Assembly: GCF_014218805.1 (NCBI RefSeq)
Contig: NZ_JACJUV010000001.1
Span: forward strand, 2,802,501 to 2,866,500
DNA: 64,000 bases
From: Teredinibacter franksiae
GTDB lineage: Bacteria; Pseudomonadota; Gammaproteobacteria; Pseudomonadales; Cellvibrionaceae
Reading direction: 5' to 3'
Positions 53,369-61,819 of this stretch are shown piece by piece; within the stretch, counting starts at the first letter, position 1; the number at the start of each line of letters is the position of its first letter. The position numbers were made by a program, and so were the translations under genes. Below the pieces are notes generated by a model. It did not search any database. It was not told where the DNA came from and saw nothing but the letters and a program-made list of their open reading frames with translations.

Positions 53369-55684
53369 TCACCAGTCATCGCCTAGTTCTCCCTGTAATC
53401 CGTCGGCCTCACTTGCTCGAATCGATATTTTTTGTCGTGCATCTGCGTCACTTATTCTATTAAGAATTCTTAGCAGCGAAGCTTGATACACCGCCATATC
53501 TTGCCATGTGTCTTTATTGAATCGCTCCCCATCTCCTTTAGGTATCATGTTTCGCAATTCAAATACAGGCGCTGTTTTACCGCTCTCATTACCGATCCTC
53601 CGGTTTTCAGGATCAATGGACTCCGCATCCATTCTGTGAAACCCACCAAAAGCATTGGTGATTCCGTCGCTGTCGGATTTGAATACTTTATGAATGAATT
53701 GATCTACCGTGGTAGAAATATGCCCATAACGGCGACGTTGGCTCGGATCTGTGAAAATTGTACTACCGCCGTTACGTTCGGTTTCGGCTTTTATTGCGGT
53801 CTTAAGGCGCTTGTATTTTTTTCTAACAAAATTTCGTTCGTCATTTGGTAGCGTGGTAAATATTGCAGACAAATTGGTTCGTGATAATAGCGCGGCAAGG
53901 TTTTTGTCTAACCCACCTTTTTCGTCGTCCATAGACTTATAGAAATATTTACCCATAAGTAGATATTGGCACATCAAGGTTAATACACCGCGTAGGTTTT
54001 CAAGTGTGTAGTCTTTTTTCCACTTCCAGCTGCCGGTAGTTTTACCCACCCGGTTAATGATTGCAGTCGCTACTTCTGATGCGTGGGCAGCTTCCTCCAA
54101 TGCACGTGAATGCCAAACAGGAGTACCTTTAGTTACGACCTCTGTGTCACCGATAGTTTCGCGTGTTTCCGGGGTTACTGAGTAATCGGTATGACTCTTA
54201 AGATCAAAGAGTACTGTATTTTGGATGGCCTCAAAATAGGCAGGCAGTTTGGCTATGTCGACTGCAAAGGTAGATTGGATAGATGCCGCTGTCGTTTGAT
54301 TACCAACATGGCTATTACCTACGAAAATATTATCATCAGCTACGGTCACTCCGGCAACTGTGTTTAATCGTACACGATTGTTCAAGTTTCCTGTTGCGGT
54401 TTCTAGGTTGCCTGCAAAGGCTTCTGCGTCATGCATAGCTTCAAAAATTGCGGCAGCGCCAGCCATGGTTTCCGGCGCGTAGGCTTTGGTGACAATCTCT
54501 AAAATGGAGGCGTAACTACCCATACCCATACCAATAAGTGGGTGACTGGCATGCTCCGTTCGCCTGCCAGCTACAGTATGCTCGTATATTGGCTTAATTT
54601 GCCCTCCGGAGTTTCGCGCTTTAAGTGCCGCTTCAGCGTTTAGTCTTTGATCAGCTGGGAAAACCTGCAATTCCAAACCATTTCTGTCGAAAAGTTTGTA
54701 ACTTCTTGTAGTGCGGTCGCCAAACGCCTCTGCGTCAAGGTCCTGAATCAGTATTTCGGGTGAGATCGCTTTTTGTCCCTTGTCTATTCGACGTAGATAT
54801 CCACCTTGGTTTCTATTTTCGTATTCATTCTGGACTTCAGTTTTATCGGCATTTCTAAATTGTACTCGTCCTGCATCATCAATAATCGACCATGTTTTAA
54901 GGATCCACCCTGGCGGCAAGTCATATTCGCCCAGTTGAGTACCATTATTATGTTTTGAAGGAACTTGAAAGTTTGAGTTTTCTGGTGCTTCTGGTGTTGG
55001 ACCTTCTACTTCTCCGTTTTGATCTACTGTGAGTTCCAGATGATCTCCGTAGGTGCCTAGATGGCATTTTTCTGGCAATGGCCTTCCGTTGTAATCCACC
55101 AATACTAGCATTTCCAATTCGAAACCTAGCTTTGCCTGAACAACGTTATGATCCGGCAAACCTTGTTTGCGTATTATTGGCTGGGAATTTACGTTGGCAC
55201 TCGTGAGCTTGGAAGCTGTGCTGTCGATTGTTGACTCGCCAAGGCTCGTGGCCCGATCGCCCATAATATCGGCTTCTTTCTCTAAGCCTTTATCGTCATT
55301 GAGGGAATACTTTTTATATTGTTTGGTTGGCTTAACCCGCCCCTGCTTTTGTTGCACCACGTGCCATGCTTCATGTGGCAGGTGCTTTTCTTGACCGGCG
55401 CCTAGGTGAATTTGATTGCCTTGCGCATAGGCCAATGCACCAACCGCACGGGGTTTAGCTGAATTATAGTGGACGTGAACATCAGACATGTCATAGCCGG
55501 ATAGATTTTCGATTCCAGATTTTAAACCGCTTGGCAAGTTGCCAAACTGAGCGCGTGTTTGATGATGAGGGCTAGCGGTATGCTGTGTTTGACGCTGGAT
55601 GGGCGCCGTTGGGGTGCTGACCGCTTTATGCTGCTGATCGTTTTCCAATGCTTTTTCGTTCTCGGTTATGCGGTCGAAGCTCAT
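53369..55684 (-). CDS. DUF4157 effector candidate B, with possible amidoligase-like C-terminus
   Basis: The 771-residue protein has a Gln-rich start and a DUF4157 leader (about 48-145; NLPSGLKSGIENLSGYDMSD, HVHYNSAKPRAVGALAYAQG, HLPHEAWHVVQQKQGRVKPT). The HExxH residues are at 104-108. The leader is nearly identical to that of the other DUF4157 protein at 56.2 kb. The rest is different: KLGFELEMLVLVDYNG (about 186-200), DHLELTVD and YASILEIVTKAY (about 391-402) resemble the metal/ATP-site glutamates of glutamine-synthetase-fold amidoligases. The C-terminal 250 residues are helical. It is probably cargo of the adjacent contractile system. Confidence 0.85.
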   Translation of the reverse strand: MSFDRITENEKALENDQQHKAVSTPTAPIQRQTQHTASPHHQTRAQFGNLPSGLKSGIENLSGYDMSDVHVHYNSAKPRAVGALAYAQGNQIHLGAGQEKHLPHEAWHVVQQKQGRVKPTKQYKKYSLNDDKGLEKEADIMGDRATSLGESTIDSTASKLTSANVNSQPIIRKQGLPDHNVVQAKLGFELEMLVLVDYNGRPLPEKCHLGTYGDHLELTVDQNGEVEGPTPEAPENSNFQVPSKHNNGTQLGEYDLPPGWILKTWSIIDDAGRVQFRNADKTEVQNEYENRNQGGYLRRIDKGQKAISPEILIQDLDAEAFGDRTTRSYKLFDRNGLELQVFPADQRLNAEAALKARNSGGQIKPIYEHTVAGRRTEHASHPLIGMGMGSYASILEIVTKAYAPETMAGAAAIFEAMHDAEAFAGNLETATGNLNNRVRLNTVAGVTVADDNIFVGNSHVGNQTTAASIQSTFAVDIAKLPAYFEAIQNTVLFDLKSHTDYSVTPETRETIGDTEVVTKGTPVWHSRALEEAAHASEVATAIINRVGKTTGSWKWKKDYTLENLRGVLTLMCQYLLMGKYFYKSMDDEKGGLDKNLAALLSRTNLSAIFTTLPNDERNFVRKKYKRLKTAIKAETERNGGSTIFTDPSQRRRYGHISTTVDQFIHKVFKSDSDGITNAFGGFHRMDAESIDPENRRIGNESGKTAPVFELRNMIPKGDGERFNKDTWQDMAVYQASLLRILNRISDADARQKISIRASEADGLQGELGDDW

Positions 55685-55776
55685 GTATTGACTCTGGTTA
55701 TTGTAGGGTGGTTATCTAGTGGTGGTTATTTAAAGGGATTGCTGAGGGATCGATGAGGGATCGCTGATGAACCACG

Positions 55777-56118
55777 TTAGGTCGCACTAATATCTCTTAC
55801 AGAGCATAAGCAAGGGCTTACTAGCGTCGCCACTGGATCGGGCGCTTCAGGTGCGCGCGCGTGCAATACGCCTCTAACGGTAACGGTTTTATTATCAAAT
55901 TGTTGACGTTCATCCATCGAGCGCAGCGCATCGTTGGACCAACTAGGTTCTAATAAAACAAGCTGACCATCGCTCAATTCAATCGCTACTTGGCCTCGGT
56001 ATACTGCCGGTGGTTTTTGTTTGCGGCGTACATCTAGCTGTCGATAGCGGCCATGAACAATAACGTCTTTACCGTCGTGCGCTGCAATTTCTTCGGTTGT
56101 CTTTACGCTGGGTTCCAT
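55777..56118 (-). CDS. Small OB-fold-like protein between the two DUF4157 genes
   Basis: The 113-residue protein is predicted as all-beta with DVIVHGRYRQLDVRRK, YRGQVAIELSDGQLVLLEP and KTVTVRGVLHARAP, a strand order like an OB-fold. It follows effector A by 84 bp and precedes effector B by 92 bp. No signal peptide. It could be an immunity or cargo-loading protein for one of its neighbours; this is inferred from position only. Confidence 0.65.
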   Translation of the reverse strand: MEPSVKTTEEIAAHDGKDVIVHGRYRQLDVRRKQKPPAVYRGQVAIELSDGQLVLLEPSWSNDALRSMDERQQFDNKTVTVRGVLHARAPEAPDPVATLVSPCLCSVRDISAT

Positions 56119-56202
56119 AGTGCTGCGCTCTTGGTGATGATTGATAATGGGCCTGAATAGCGATTGGGTAAGATTGGTTAGTCTGTGATGCCGATGTTGC
56201 CA

Positions 56203-57606
56203 TCATTTTCTGCGTACTTTAACAGTAGTTGGAGCCATGCCGTGTTGCTGGCTTGCTTTGTGTTGATCGTGAAAAGTTTGGTCGGCTTTTGTTGCTGGCC
56301 CGTACATCTGGAAGTCCCAGTCTTTGTTAACTTCTTCTGCGTCACCTGTGGCAAAGTTTTCCATTGTCACACTGTCGCCACCGCTAACCATCACCACACC
56401 CGCCCAGTGGAAATTCCATGTCATCTTGCCCACATAATTAGCACCGCCACTAGCCATGGTGTAACCTTCTCCAACGCTAGGTGTTGCGTGGCGGTTAATA
56501 CCTGCCGAGCTATCAAACGCTTCTTTCTCAACATCGGATAACGCGTCATAAGCCGCCTTGCCACCTAAGCTGCGGTATATTTCGGACGCCATAGCGCTAG
56601 GGCTACTGGCACTGGTACTGCGCGAGGCGCTTAATCCAAAAAATTTCCCTACGGCGCCCCTCTCCTTGGTGTAGCCACCGGTCATGTTGCTATAATTTTT
56701 TCCGGTTCCGCGTCCTGCGCCCATAATATCTCGCCCGGAACGACCACAGTCGGCCCAGATTGTCATGTTTGTTCCTGTTGTTTTGTTCGCTATATTTTCA
56801 GGCACTACATTCGATAATGTTTTAGTGCCCGACGCGTCTGGGGCATCGCCTTTAAGGGATTTACTTCCGCTTTTTAGGCGTATGACCGATTTTTTGGCCG
56901 TTAGCGCCGTGTTGGCTGAAGTGATAAGAGACGGAAGCGCCCACATATCGTGAGAACCATAGCTGCTGTCTTGCGCTACCGCCATGTTGCCGTTGTCGCT
57001 AATGCGTAGGGCTTTACCCGCGTTCCAGTCATCCGGCGCTTGGGTGATTACGTTTTTATCGGTGTAACACTGCAGCGTTGTCCCCGCTTTGTTTTCGGTT
57101 ATCGCCGTGGGGCTGTTCCGGCGTTGACCAATAATGGGTGCATTCATGGCTTTTGCGCCCATTACGTCCGCTTCGCGCTCAAGACTTGAATCACTATTAA
57201 TATTCACGCCTTTTTTCATTTGCTGCGTAGGTTTTACGCGTCCTTGCTTCTGCTGAACAACGTGCCAGGCTTCATGTGGCAAATGCTTATCTTGGCCGGG
57301 ACCCAAATGAATATTCGTACCTTGAGCATAAGCTAAAGCTCCAAGTGCGCGCGGTTTAGCCGAGTTGTAATGCACGCGCACATCGGACAAATCATAACCC
57401 GAGAGCTGTTCCAAACCCGAGCGTAATGACCCTGGTATACCGCCTTTTTCAGCGCGGTTGGAACCTTGGTTATGTTTCGTGGGCGTTTCGCCATACTGGC
57501 ATTGAATGGTATCTAGAGGTTTGTCGTAACTTCGCTTTACGGTTTTTTTGGGGGATGTGTGAGTAGCGGGGTGTTGCTCTATTACAGCGCTTTTGTCCAT
57601 GTACAT
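56203..57606 (-). CDS. DUF4157 effector candidate A, with Cys-His C-terminal domain
   Basis: The 467-residue protein has the DUF4157 leader at about 54-150 (GIPGSLRSGLEQLSGYDLSD, HYNSAKPRALGALAYAQG, HEAWHVVQQKQGRVKPT; HExxH 111-115, then SLEREADVMG). The C-terminal part is unrelated to the other DUF4157 protein. It carries TIWADCGRSGRDIMG (Cys287), NFHWAGVVMVSGGDSVT (His400) and MENFATG (Glu416/Asn417), a C...H...E/N order seen in papain-like and NlpC/P60-type enzymes. That reading is a hypothesis. It follows the tip-like gene by 13 bp. Confidence 0.85.
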   Translation of the reverse strand: MYMDKSAVIEQHPATHTSPKKTVKRSYDKPLDTIQCQYGETPTKHNQGSNRAEKGGIPGSLRSGLEQLSGYDLSDVRVHYNSAKPRALGALAYAQGTNIHLGPGQDKHLPHEAWHVVQQKQGRVKPTQQMKKGVNINSDSSLEREADVMGAKAMNAPIIGQRRNSPTAITENKAGTTLQCYTDKNVITQAPDDWNAGKALRISDNGNMAVAQDSSYGSHDMWALPSLITSANTALTAKKSVIRLKSGSKSLKGDAPDASGTKTLSNVVPENIANKTTGTNMTIWADCGRSGRDIMGAGRGTGKNYSNMTGGYTKERGAVGKFFGLSASRSTSASSPSAMASEIYRSLGGKAAYDALSDVEKEAFDSSAGINRHATPSVGEGYTMASGGANYVGKMTWNFHWAGVVMVSGGDSVTMENFATGDAEEVNKDWDFQMYGPATKADQTFHDQHKASQQHGMAPTTVKVRRK

Positions 57607-57619
57607 GACTATTTTCCCG

Positions 57620-57982
57620 TTAACTTGTAGTAAGCTTCTGCTGACTAGCTACAACTTTTAATTTATTACCGTAATTACCGGCCTGTTCTTCACCGTCTAA
57701 CAATAAAACTTTGCCTGCTGATGTTAAGGTGGAGGCTTTTGCCTCCAGCGTTACGGTTTCACTGCCGCTTACTGGTACAGGGCCGTTAGGCGTGGTTTGT
57801 GTACCAGTGAAGTTAAACGTACAGGTCGCTTTTAGCAGGCCCTTTTTGCCGCCGCTGGCAACAGTAGCGCACGAGGTTTCACTCACTTTACCCGGCGCCC
57901 ACGCACCGTTATCGGCGGGGGGGTAGGGCGAGGTTCCGGGGGTGGCTAACACATCGCCTTCCACTCCAATTTTTTTACCCAT
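57620..57982 (-). CDS. Possible PAAR-like spike-tip protein
   Basis: From ATG 57982 (GGAGAAAA upstream) the protein has 120 residues: GKKIGVEGDVLATPGTSPYPP, ADNGAWAPGKVSETSC, LLKATCTFNFTGTQTTPNGPVPV and SETVTLEAKASTLTSAGKVLLLDGE. It is Gly/Thr/Pro-rich and predicted all-beta. The initial VxGDxxxTPG pattern and its place between spike gene D/ATPase and effectors fit a PAAR-like tip, but this is not the canonical PAAR sequence. No signal peptide or membrane segment. Confidence 0.65.
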   Translation of the reverse strand: MGKKIGVEGDVLATPGTSPYPPADNGAWAPGKVSETSCATVASGGKKGLLKATCTFNFTGTQTTPNGPVPVSGSETVTLEAKASTLTSAGKVLLLDGEEQAGNYGNKLKVVASQQKLTTS

Positions 57983-58048
57983 TCGATTTTCTCCAACTAA
58001 CGGTTTCGACCAATCTATTAATACCAATTCACTACTACAAATTAGCGG

Positions 58049-60001
58049 CTACCAATCCGCTACCAGTGTGTTAACCAATGTTTTTTCTGTTTTTCGGTAC
58101 TCTTCCTGTGCGGCCTCGCGTATATGCGCCATTTGTAATTCTTGTTCATTGGCTGCGCGGAAGGCTGCGTTAATGGCAATGCTGCGAATAATACCTCCGG
58201 GCAATTCCAGTCTCGCGAGTTTGTCAAAATCGATGCCGTGTTTTGGTAATTTCGGCGGGAAAACGCCTTTCCATATCGCTGTGCGTTCCTGTGATTGTGG
58301 AAAGGGAAACTGCACAATAAACCGTAAGCGACGGATAAAGGCTTGATCTAATGCAGAGCGATAATTACTGGTCAATATCGATAAACCGGAAAAGCTCTCC
58401 ATTCGTTGCAACAAATAACTTACTTCCATATTCGCGTAGCGATCTTTGCTGTCGCTCACCTGACTACGTTTACCGAACAGCGCGTCGGCTTCATCAAATA
58501 ACAAAATGGCACCACTGTTCTCGGCCGCCGTGAATATTTTTTCGAGATTCTTTTCCGTTTCGCCTATGTATTTACTCACAATTGAGGATAAATCGATTTG
58601 GTAGATATCCAGTTTTAATTGGCTGGCGATAACTCTGGCGGCAAAGGTTTTACCCGTGCCGCTGGCGCCAGAAAATAGTGCACTAATACCCAGACCATAG
58701 GCACCGCTGTCGGCAAACCCCCATTCGCGATAGACTTTGTGGCGATGTTTTACTTGCTCAAGAATTTTGTGCAGGGTTAACAATTGTTCTTCCGGCAATA
58801 TGAGGTTTTCCCAGTGCAGCTGAGAGGGCTCAATAATATTTGCCAGATCAGAAATGTCGGCGCGTGCCTGTTTACGGCACAATCGCCATAATAAATCCAA
58901 TTGTGGCCCATTCTTACTCACTTCAGTGTTGGACTCTATTTGCCACTGGCGCGAAACGGTTTGAATTTTGCTTACGCCCATATCGAATTGGTCCACAATC
59001 GCGGTTAATTGTGAGGCGCTACCATTTAAAAATAGCGGTTCTTTCAAGCCTGTTTGCCAAAGGCGAAACTGTTCGTCGTAGGTGGGGCGGGGTACGGTGA
59101 GCTTGATAATGTCGCGGCCAATATTGGCAAGCGTTAGGTTGTGGCTTAGCATGCAAAATGCGGATAATCGCTTACAGAGGTAATTAACGCTGCGTACTAT
59201 TGAGGGTTGAATGTCATCACATTCAAAAATAAACAGGCAGTGGTAGAGAATCGCTTCGCGTTCCATTCGTACAAATAAATCTTGCAGCGCACTGGTATCC
59301 GAAGGTAGCAACTGTGCATCTATACGCTTCAACGGAAGCCCAAGCTTTTCGGCGGCATTAAAAGCAACCGCCACCTGTGCGCTGGGTTCGGGGCCCTGCA
59401 GATGTACCAATGGCAGTAGTGTTTCATTGAGGGTGTTATTGAATAGCTCGGTAATATTTTGCGCAATCGCCAACTGACTGTCGGCGAGGGTCGGCAGTCC
59501 GCTATTGGGTATAGTGAGTGCGGCTAATGCCGTGTCTTCGCTGCCAAACCCGGCGATAAAATGCAAAATGGTTTCGTTAATACGAATGGGTGAGAGGTTG
59601 GGCTGCGAGGGCTCTTGTAGTTCAACCAGTTGCCAGCGGCGCAAGCCACACTGCGGTGAAAAGGGCAACCACTGGCTATTGAAAAACAAACGTAATGCGA
59701 CATCAAAGTTTGGTTGTGCGAGTTCTTCTTTACCCAGCAATTGTCCACACAATTGCGAAAACTCTCCGTCTAATTGCACCGCTGCGCAAAGTACAAGCAC
59801 TTTACGTTCGAATGCCGTTAATTGGAATAGCGTACAGAGGTCATCAAGGCCTGAGGTAAAGTCGCTTGGGTTTTGTGTATCGTTGTTTTCGGCGACTGTC
59901 AGTGGTTGCTTGCCCAAACAGCGATGAATATCTTCACGTAATAGCTGTAACTCTGTGCTTAGCTGCAGCTGGTTTTGTGCATACCATTCATTCGTCGCCA
60001 T
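58049..60001 (-). CDS. CDC48-type AAA+ ATPase of contractile injection systems (Afp15-like)
   Basis: From ATG 60001, which overlaps the gpD stop as TAATG, the product has 650 residues. The N-terminal half is helical with no motif. The AAA+ domain has Walker A FSGASGTGKTFAARVIASQL, Walker B AILLFDEADALFGKRSQV, sensor-1-like LTSNYRSAL and the arginine finger region DQAFIRRLRFIVQFPFP. Such ATPases (Afp15/PVC15 type) are typical of extracellular contractile injection systems and absent from P2-type phages. It probably assists assembly or cargo loading. Confidence 0.93.
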   Translation of the reverse strand: MATNEWYAQNQLQLSTELQLLREDIHRCLGKQPLTVAENNDTQNPSDFTSGLDDLCTLFQLTAFERKVLVLCAAVQLDGEFSQLCGQLLGKEELAQPNFDVALRLFFNSQWLPFSPQCGLRRWQLVELQEPSQPNLSPIRINETILHFIAGFGSEDTALAALTIPNSGLPTLADSQLAIAQNITELFNNTLNETLLPLVHLQGPEPSAQVAVAFNAAEKLGLPLKRIDAQLLPSDTSALQDLFVRMEREAILYHCLFIFECDDIQPSIVRSVNYLCKRLSAFCMLSHNLTLANIGRDIIKLTVPRPTYDEQFRLWQTGLKEPLFLNGSASQLTAIVDQFDMGVSKIQTVSRQWQIESNTEVSKNGPQLDLLWRLCRKQARADISDLANIIEPSQLHWENLILPEEQLLTLHKILEQVKHRHKVYREWGFADSGAYGLGISALFSGASGTGKTFAARVIASQLKLDIYQIDLSSIVSKYIGETEKNLEKIFTAAENSGAILLFDEADALFGKRSQVSDSKDRYANMEVSYLLQRMESFSGLSILTSNYRSALDQAFIRRLRFIVQFPFPQSQERTAIWKGVFPPKLPKHGIDFDKLARLELPGGIIRSIAINAAFRAANEQELQMAHIREAAQEEYRKTEKTLVNTLVADW

Positions 60002-61002
60002 TATTCTGTCCTGTAGGCGGCTATGCTGCATTGATAGCCGCTACTGTTTAAGGTGTGCGTGGCCGATCGAATAATCCACATTCCGTCCACTTTGTCTCTG
60101 ATTTTTGCCAACACAATGGAGCTGCCTGCAACAATACCGGGGTCGCCAACAACGGTTAGGTTAAGGGTTGAGGCGTCGCGCGTTTTTTCATTGAGCATAG
60201 CCGTGGCGGCGGCTTTGGCTTCGTCCTCGGTGGCATAAAGGTGAGGAATGCGGTTTATCGGTGTGGCGCCTTCTTTTCCTGCAATAACCTGCTCTTGAGT
60301 AGCCATTACACGGTTGTGCCATACGGCCACCACAGAGCCGTATTCGGTTCTGTCGGAGAGATTGCAGTTCCATTGAATAATGTTGTCGGCGGTGATAATG
60401 GTGGGTAGAAGGGGAACACCCGCGGCGGTTTTACAGTCACCTTTGACTAAAAATAGTAAGCTGTCGCCCGCTGGTTTCGCGAGCGCGTCGTATTTCTTTG
60501 CGAGGCGGGTGACAAAGCTGATGTCGGTTTCTTTGGTTTGATTTTCAACTACAATTTTCTTGGTTTTTAAACTTAGACTTACCTTAGCACTAAGGTCGTT
60601 TTCACCGGCAATTTTACTTATTACATCACCTACTGTGGTGTCTGCCCAGGTGCGAGTTTTTTCATCCAATAATAATTTGGGAACGGCGGTAATATTAATT
60701 GAACCACCGCCGGGTGAGCCACTGCAGCTTACTTGGTCTACGTGAAAAATACCCATTGGGGCTTTATGCAGTTCGTAACCTAATGACAGTTTAATTTCTT
60801 TACCGGTTTCCGGCAGCTTAAGTCTACCCAGTGTTACCGTTTGGCTGTCATCAAGGGTGAACGAGAGCTGGTCGCTCTGGCCGCCATCGTTAAGTACAAC
60901 GCTTATCGACATTAATCGGCTGCGCAGCTGATTGCCTGCGGGCGCGCCGCCAACCGTTAATGTGTAACCCGGTGGTGATTGTTTATAGAGGTAGGCGAGC
61001 AT
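60001..61002 (-). CDS. Phage-tail spike/hub protein, P2 gpD-like (VgrG/Afp8 relative)
   Basis: The 333-residue protein matches the P2 gpD family in overall style: LTVGGAPAGNQLRSRLMSI, VVLNDGGQSDQLSFTLDD, MGIFHVDQVSCSGSPGG, FVTRLAKKYDALAKPAGDSLLF and a C-terminal DKVDGMWIIRSATHTLNSSGYQ. gpD-like proteins form the tail hub under the spike. Its ATG directly follows the gpX stop (TAGATG), and its stop overlaps the ATPase start, so the genes are coupled. Confidence 0.9.
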   Translation of the reverse strand: MLAYLYKQSPPGYTLTVGGAPAGNQLRSRLMSISVVLNDGGQSDQLSFTLDDSQTVTLGRLKLPETGKEIKLSLGYELHKAPMGIFHVDQVSCSGSPGGGSINITAVPKLLLDEKTRTWADTTVGDVISKIAGENDLSAKVSLSLKTKKIVVENQTKETDISFVTRLAKKYDALAKPAGDSLLFLVKGDCKTAAGVPLLPTIITADNIIQWNCNLSDRTEYGSVVAVWHNRVMATQEQVIAGKEGATPINRIPHLYATEDEAKAAATAMLNEKTRDASTLNLTVVGDPGIVAGSSIVLAKIRDKVDGMWIIRSATHTLNSSGYQCSIAAYRTE

Positions 61003-61323
61003 CTAGTCGTCCCACAATTGTACGGTGGCAACATCTTCTGTTTTAGCGCTAATTTCTGGCAACGAGAGGGCAACTCCCGAGGGTAGTACTGTGCCCAAGC
61101 TGGCGATACCAGGGTTTGCGTCGAGTACCTGTTCAACAATACCGCGTAGATCGGTGGTACTGAACTGGCTAAGCATTTCCACTTCGTCGCTAATATCACC
61201 TTGAGCCGCTAAAATATGCGGCTCGATTTGCCGTGTGGCTTCGTTAAGTTGCGCTCGCTGCCCGTAGTGCATCCAGCAGATCCAGTCGAGCATATCGCCG
61301 TCTTTCGTTAAGTATTCTGCCAT
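61003..61323 (-). CDS. Tail protein X (LysM-like), with insertion
   Basis: The 106-residue protein begins DGDMLDWICWMHYGQRA and ends VLDANPGIASLGTVLPSGVALSLPEI, VQLWDD, the two halves of P2 gpX (about 67 residues). About 35 extra residues (IEPHILAAQGDISDEVEMLSQ and following) sit between them. gpX relatives are LysM-like baseplate or hub components. It lies between U and D in the same order as in P2-like phages. Confidence 0.88.
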   Translation of the reverse strand: MAEYLTKDGDMLDWICWMHYGQRAQLNEATRQIEPHILAAQGDISDEVEMLSQFSTTDLRGIVEQVLDANPGIASLGTVLPSGVALSLPEISAKTEDVATVQLWDD

Positions 61324-61365
61324 GGGTTTTCACTCCACCTAAGTTTGTGTCGCACAAGCGATGCA

Positions 61366-61800
61366 CTAAAACCCCGGTAAAAAGTCCTGTTGAAAACGTT
61401 TGAGGGTCAAATTAAATTCGATTTTTCGTGCTGCACCATTGTCAAAAAATTCGCTCTTGGTTTCGCCAATGCTTTCTATAATCCAGCGCCCCATTATTAA
61501 TCCGTTACCGCAAATAAGCGGTAAAGCTATGCCTATGCCTGCGGATAAACGCATAATAATAAGCTGCAAAGGCCCGCCATTAAATTGCGGAAATATGGTG
61601 CCGTTCAAGGTAATACTGTCTTCTCCTGGGCCTATGTACTGCCGCGTGGGACCACCCAGACCTAAGTATTTAAGTACCGGGTGCCCCAGTGGGCTTTGCG
61701 TGGCCCAGGAATACTGAGTAGTACGCTGTAATTGCTGATAAGAGGCCTGATCCACCGAAAAGCGAATAGGCCCCAGTAACATCATAAAGGGCGCTGGCAT
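61366..61800 (-). CDS. Phage tail protein U (P2 gpU-like)
   Basis: The 144-residue protein matches gpU: MMLLGPIRFSVDQASYQQLQRTTQYSWATQ, GEDSITLNGTIFPQFNGGPL, LICGNGLIMGRWIIESIGETKSEFFDNGAARKIEFNLTLKRF. gpU acts in tail completion. It starts 19 bp after the fibre gene and precedes gpX by 42 bp. Confidence 0.93.
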   Translation of the reverse strand: MPAPFMMLLGPIRFSVDQASYQQLQRTTQYSWATQSPLGHPVLKYLGLGGPTRQYIGPGEDSITLNGTIFPQFNGGPLQLIIMRLSAGIGIALPLICGNGLIMGRWIIESIGETKSEFFDNGAARKIEFNLTLKRFQQDFLPGF

Positions 61801-61819
61801 TACGAGTCTCCGCCGCTAA

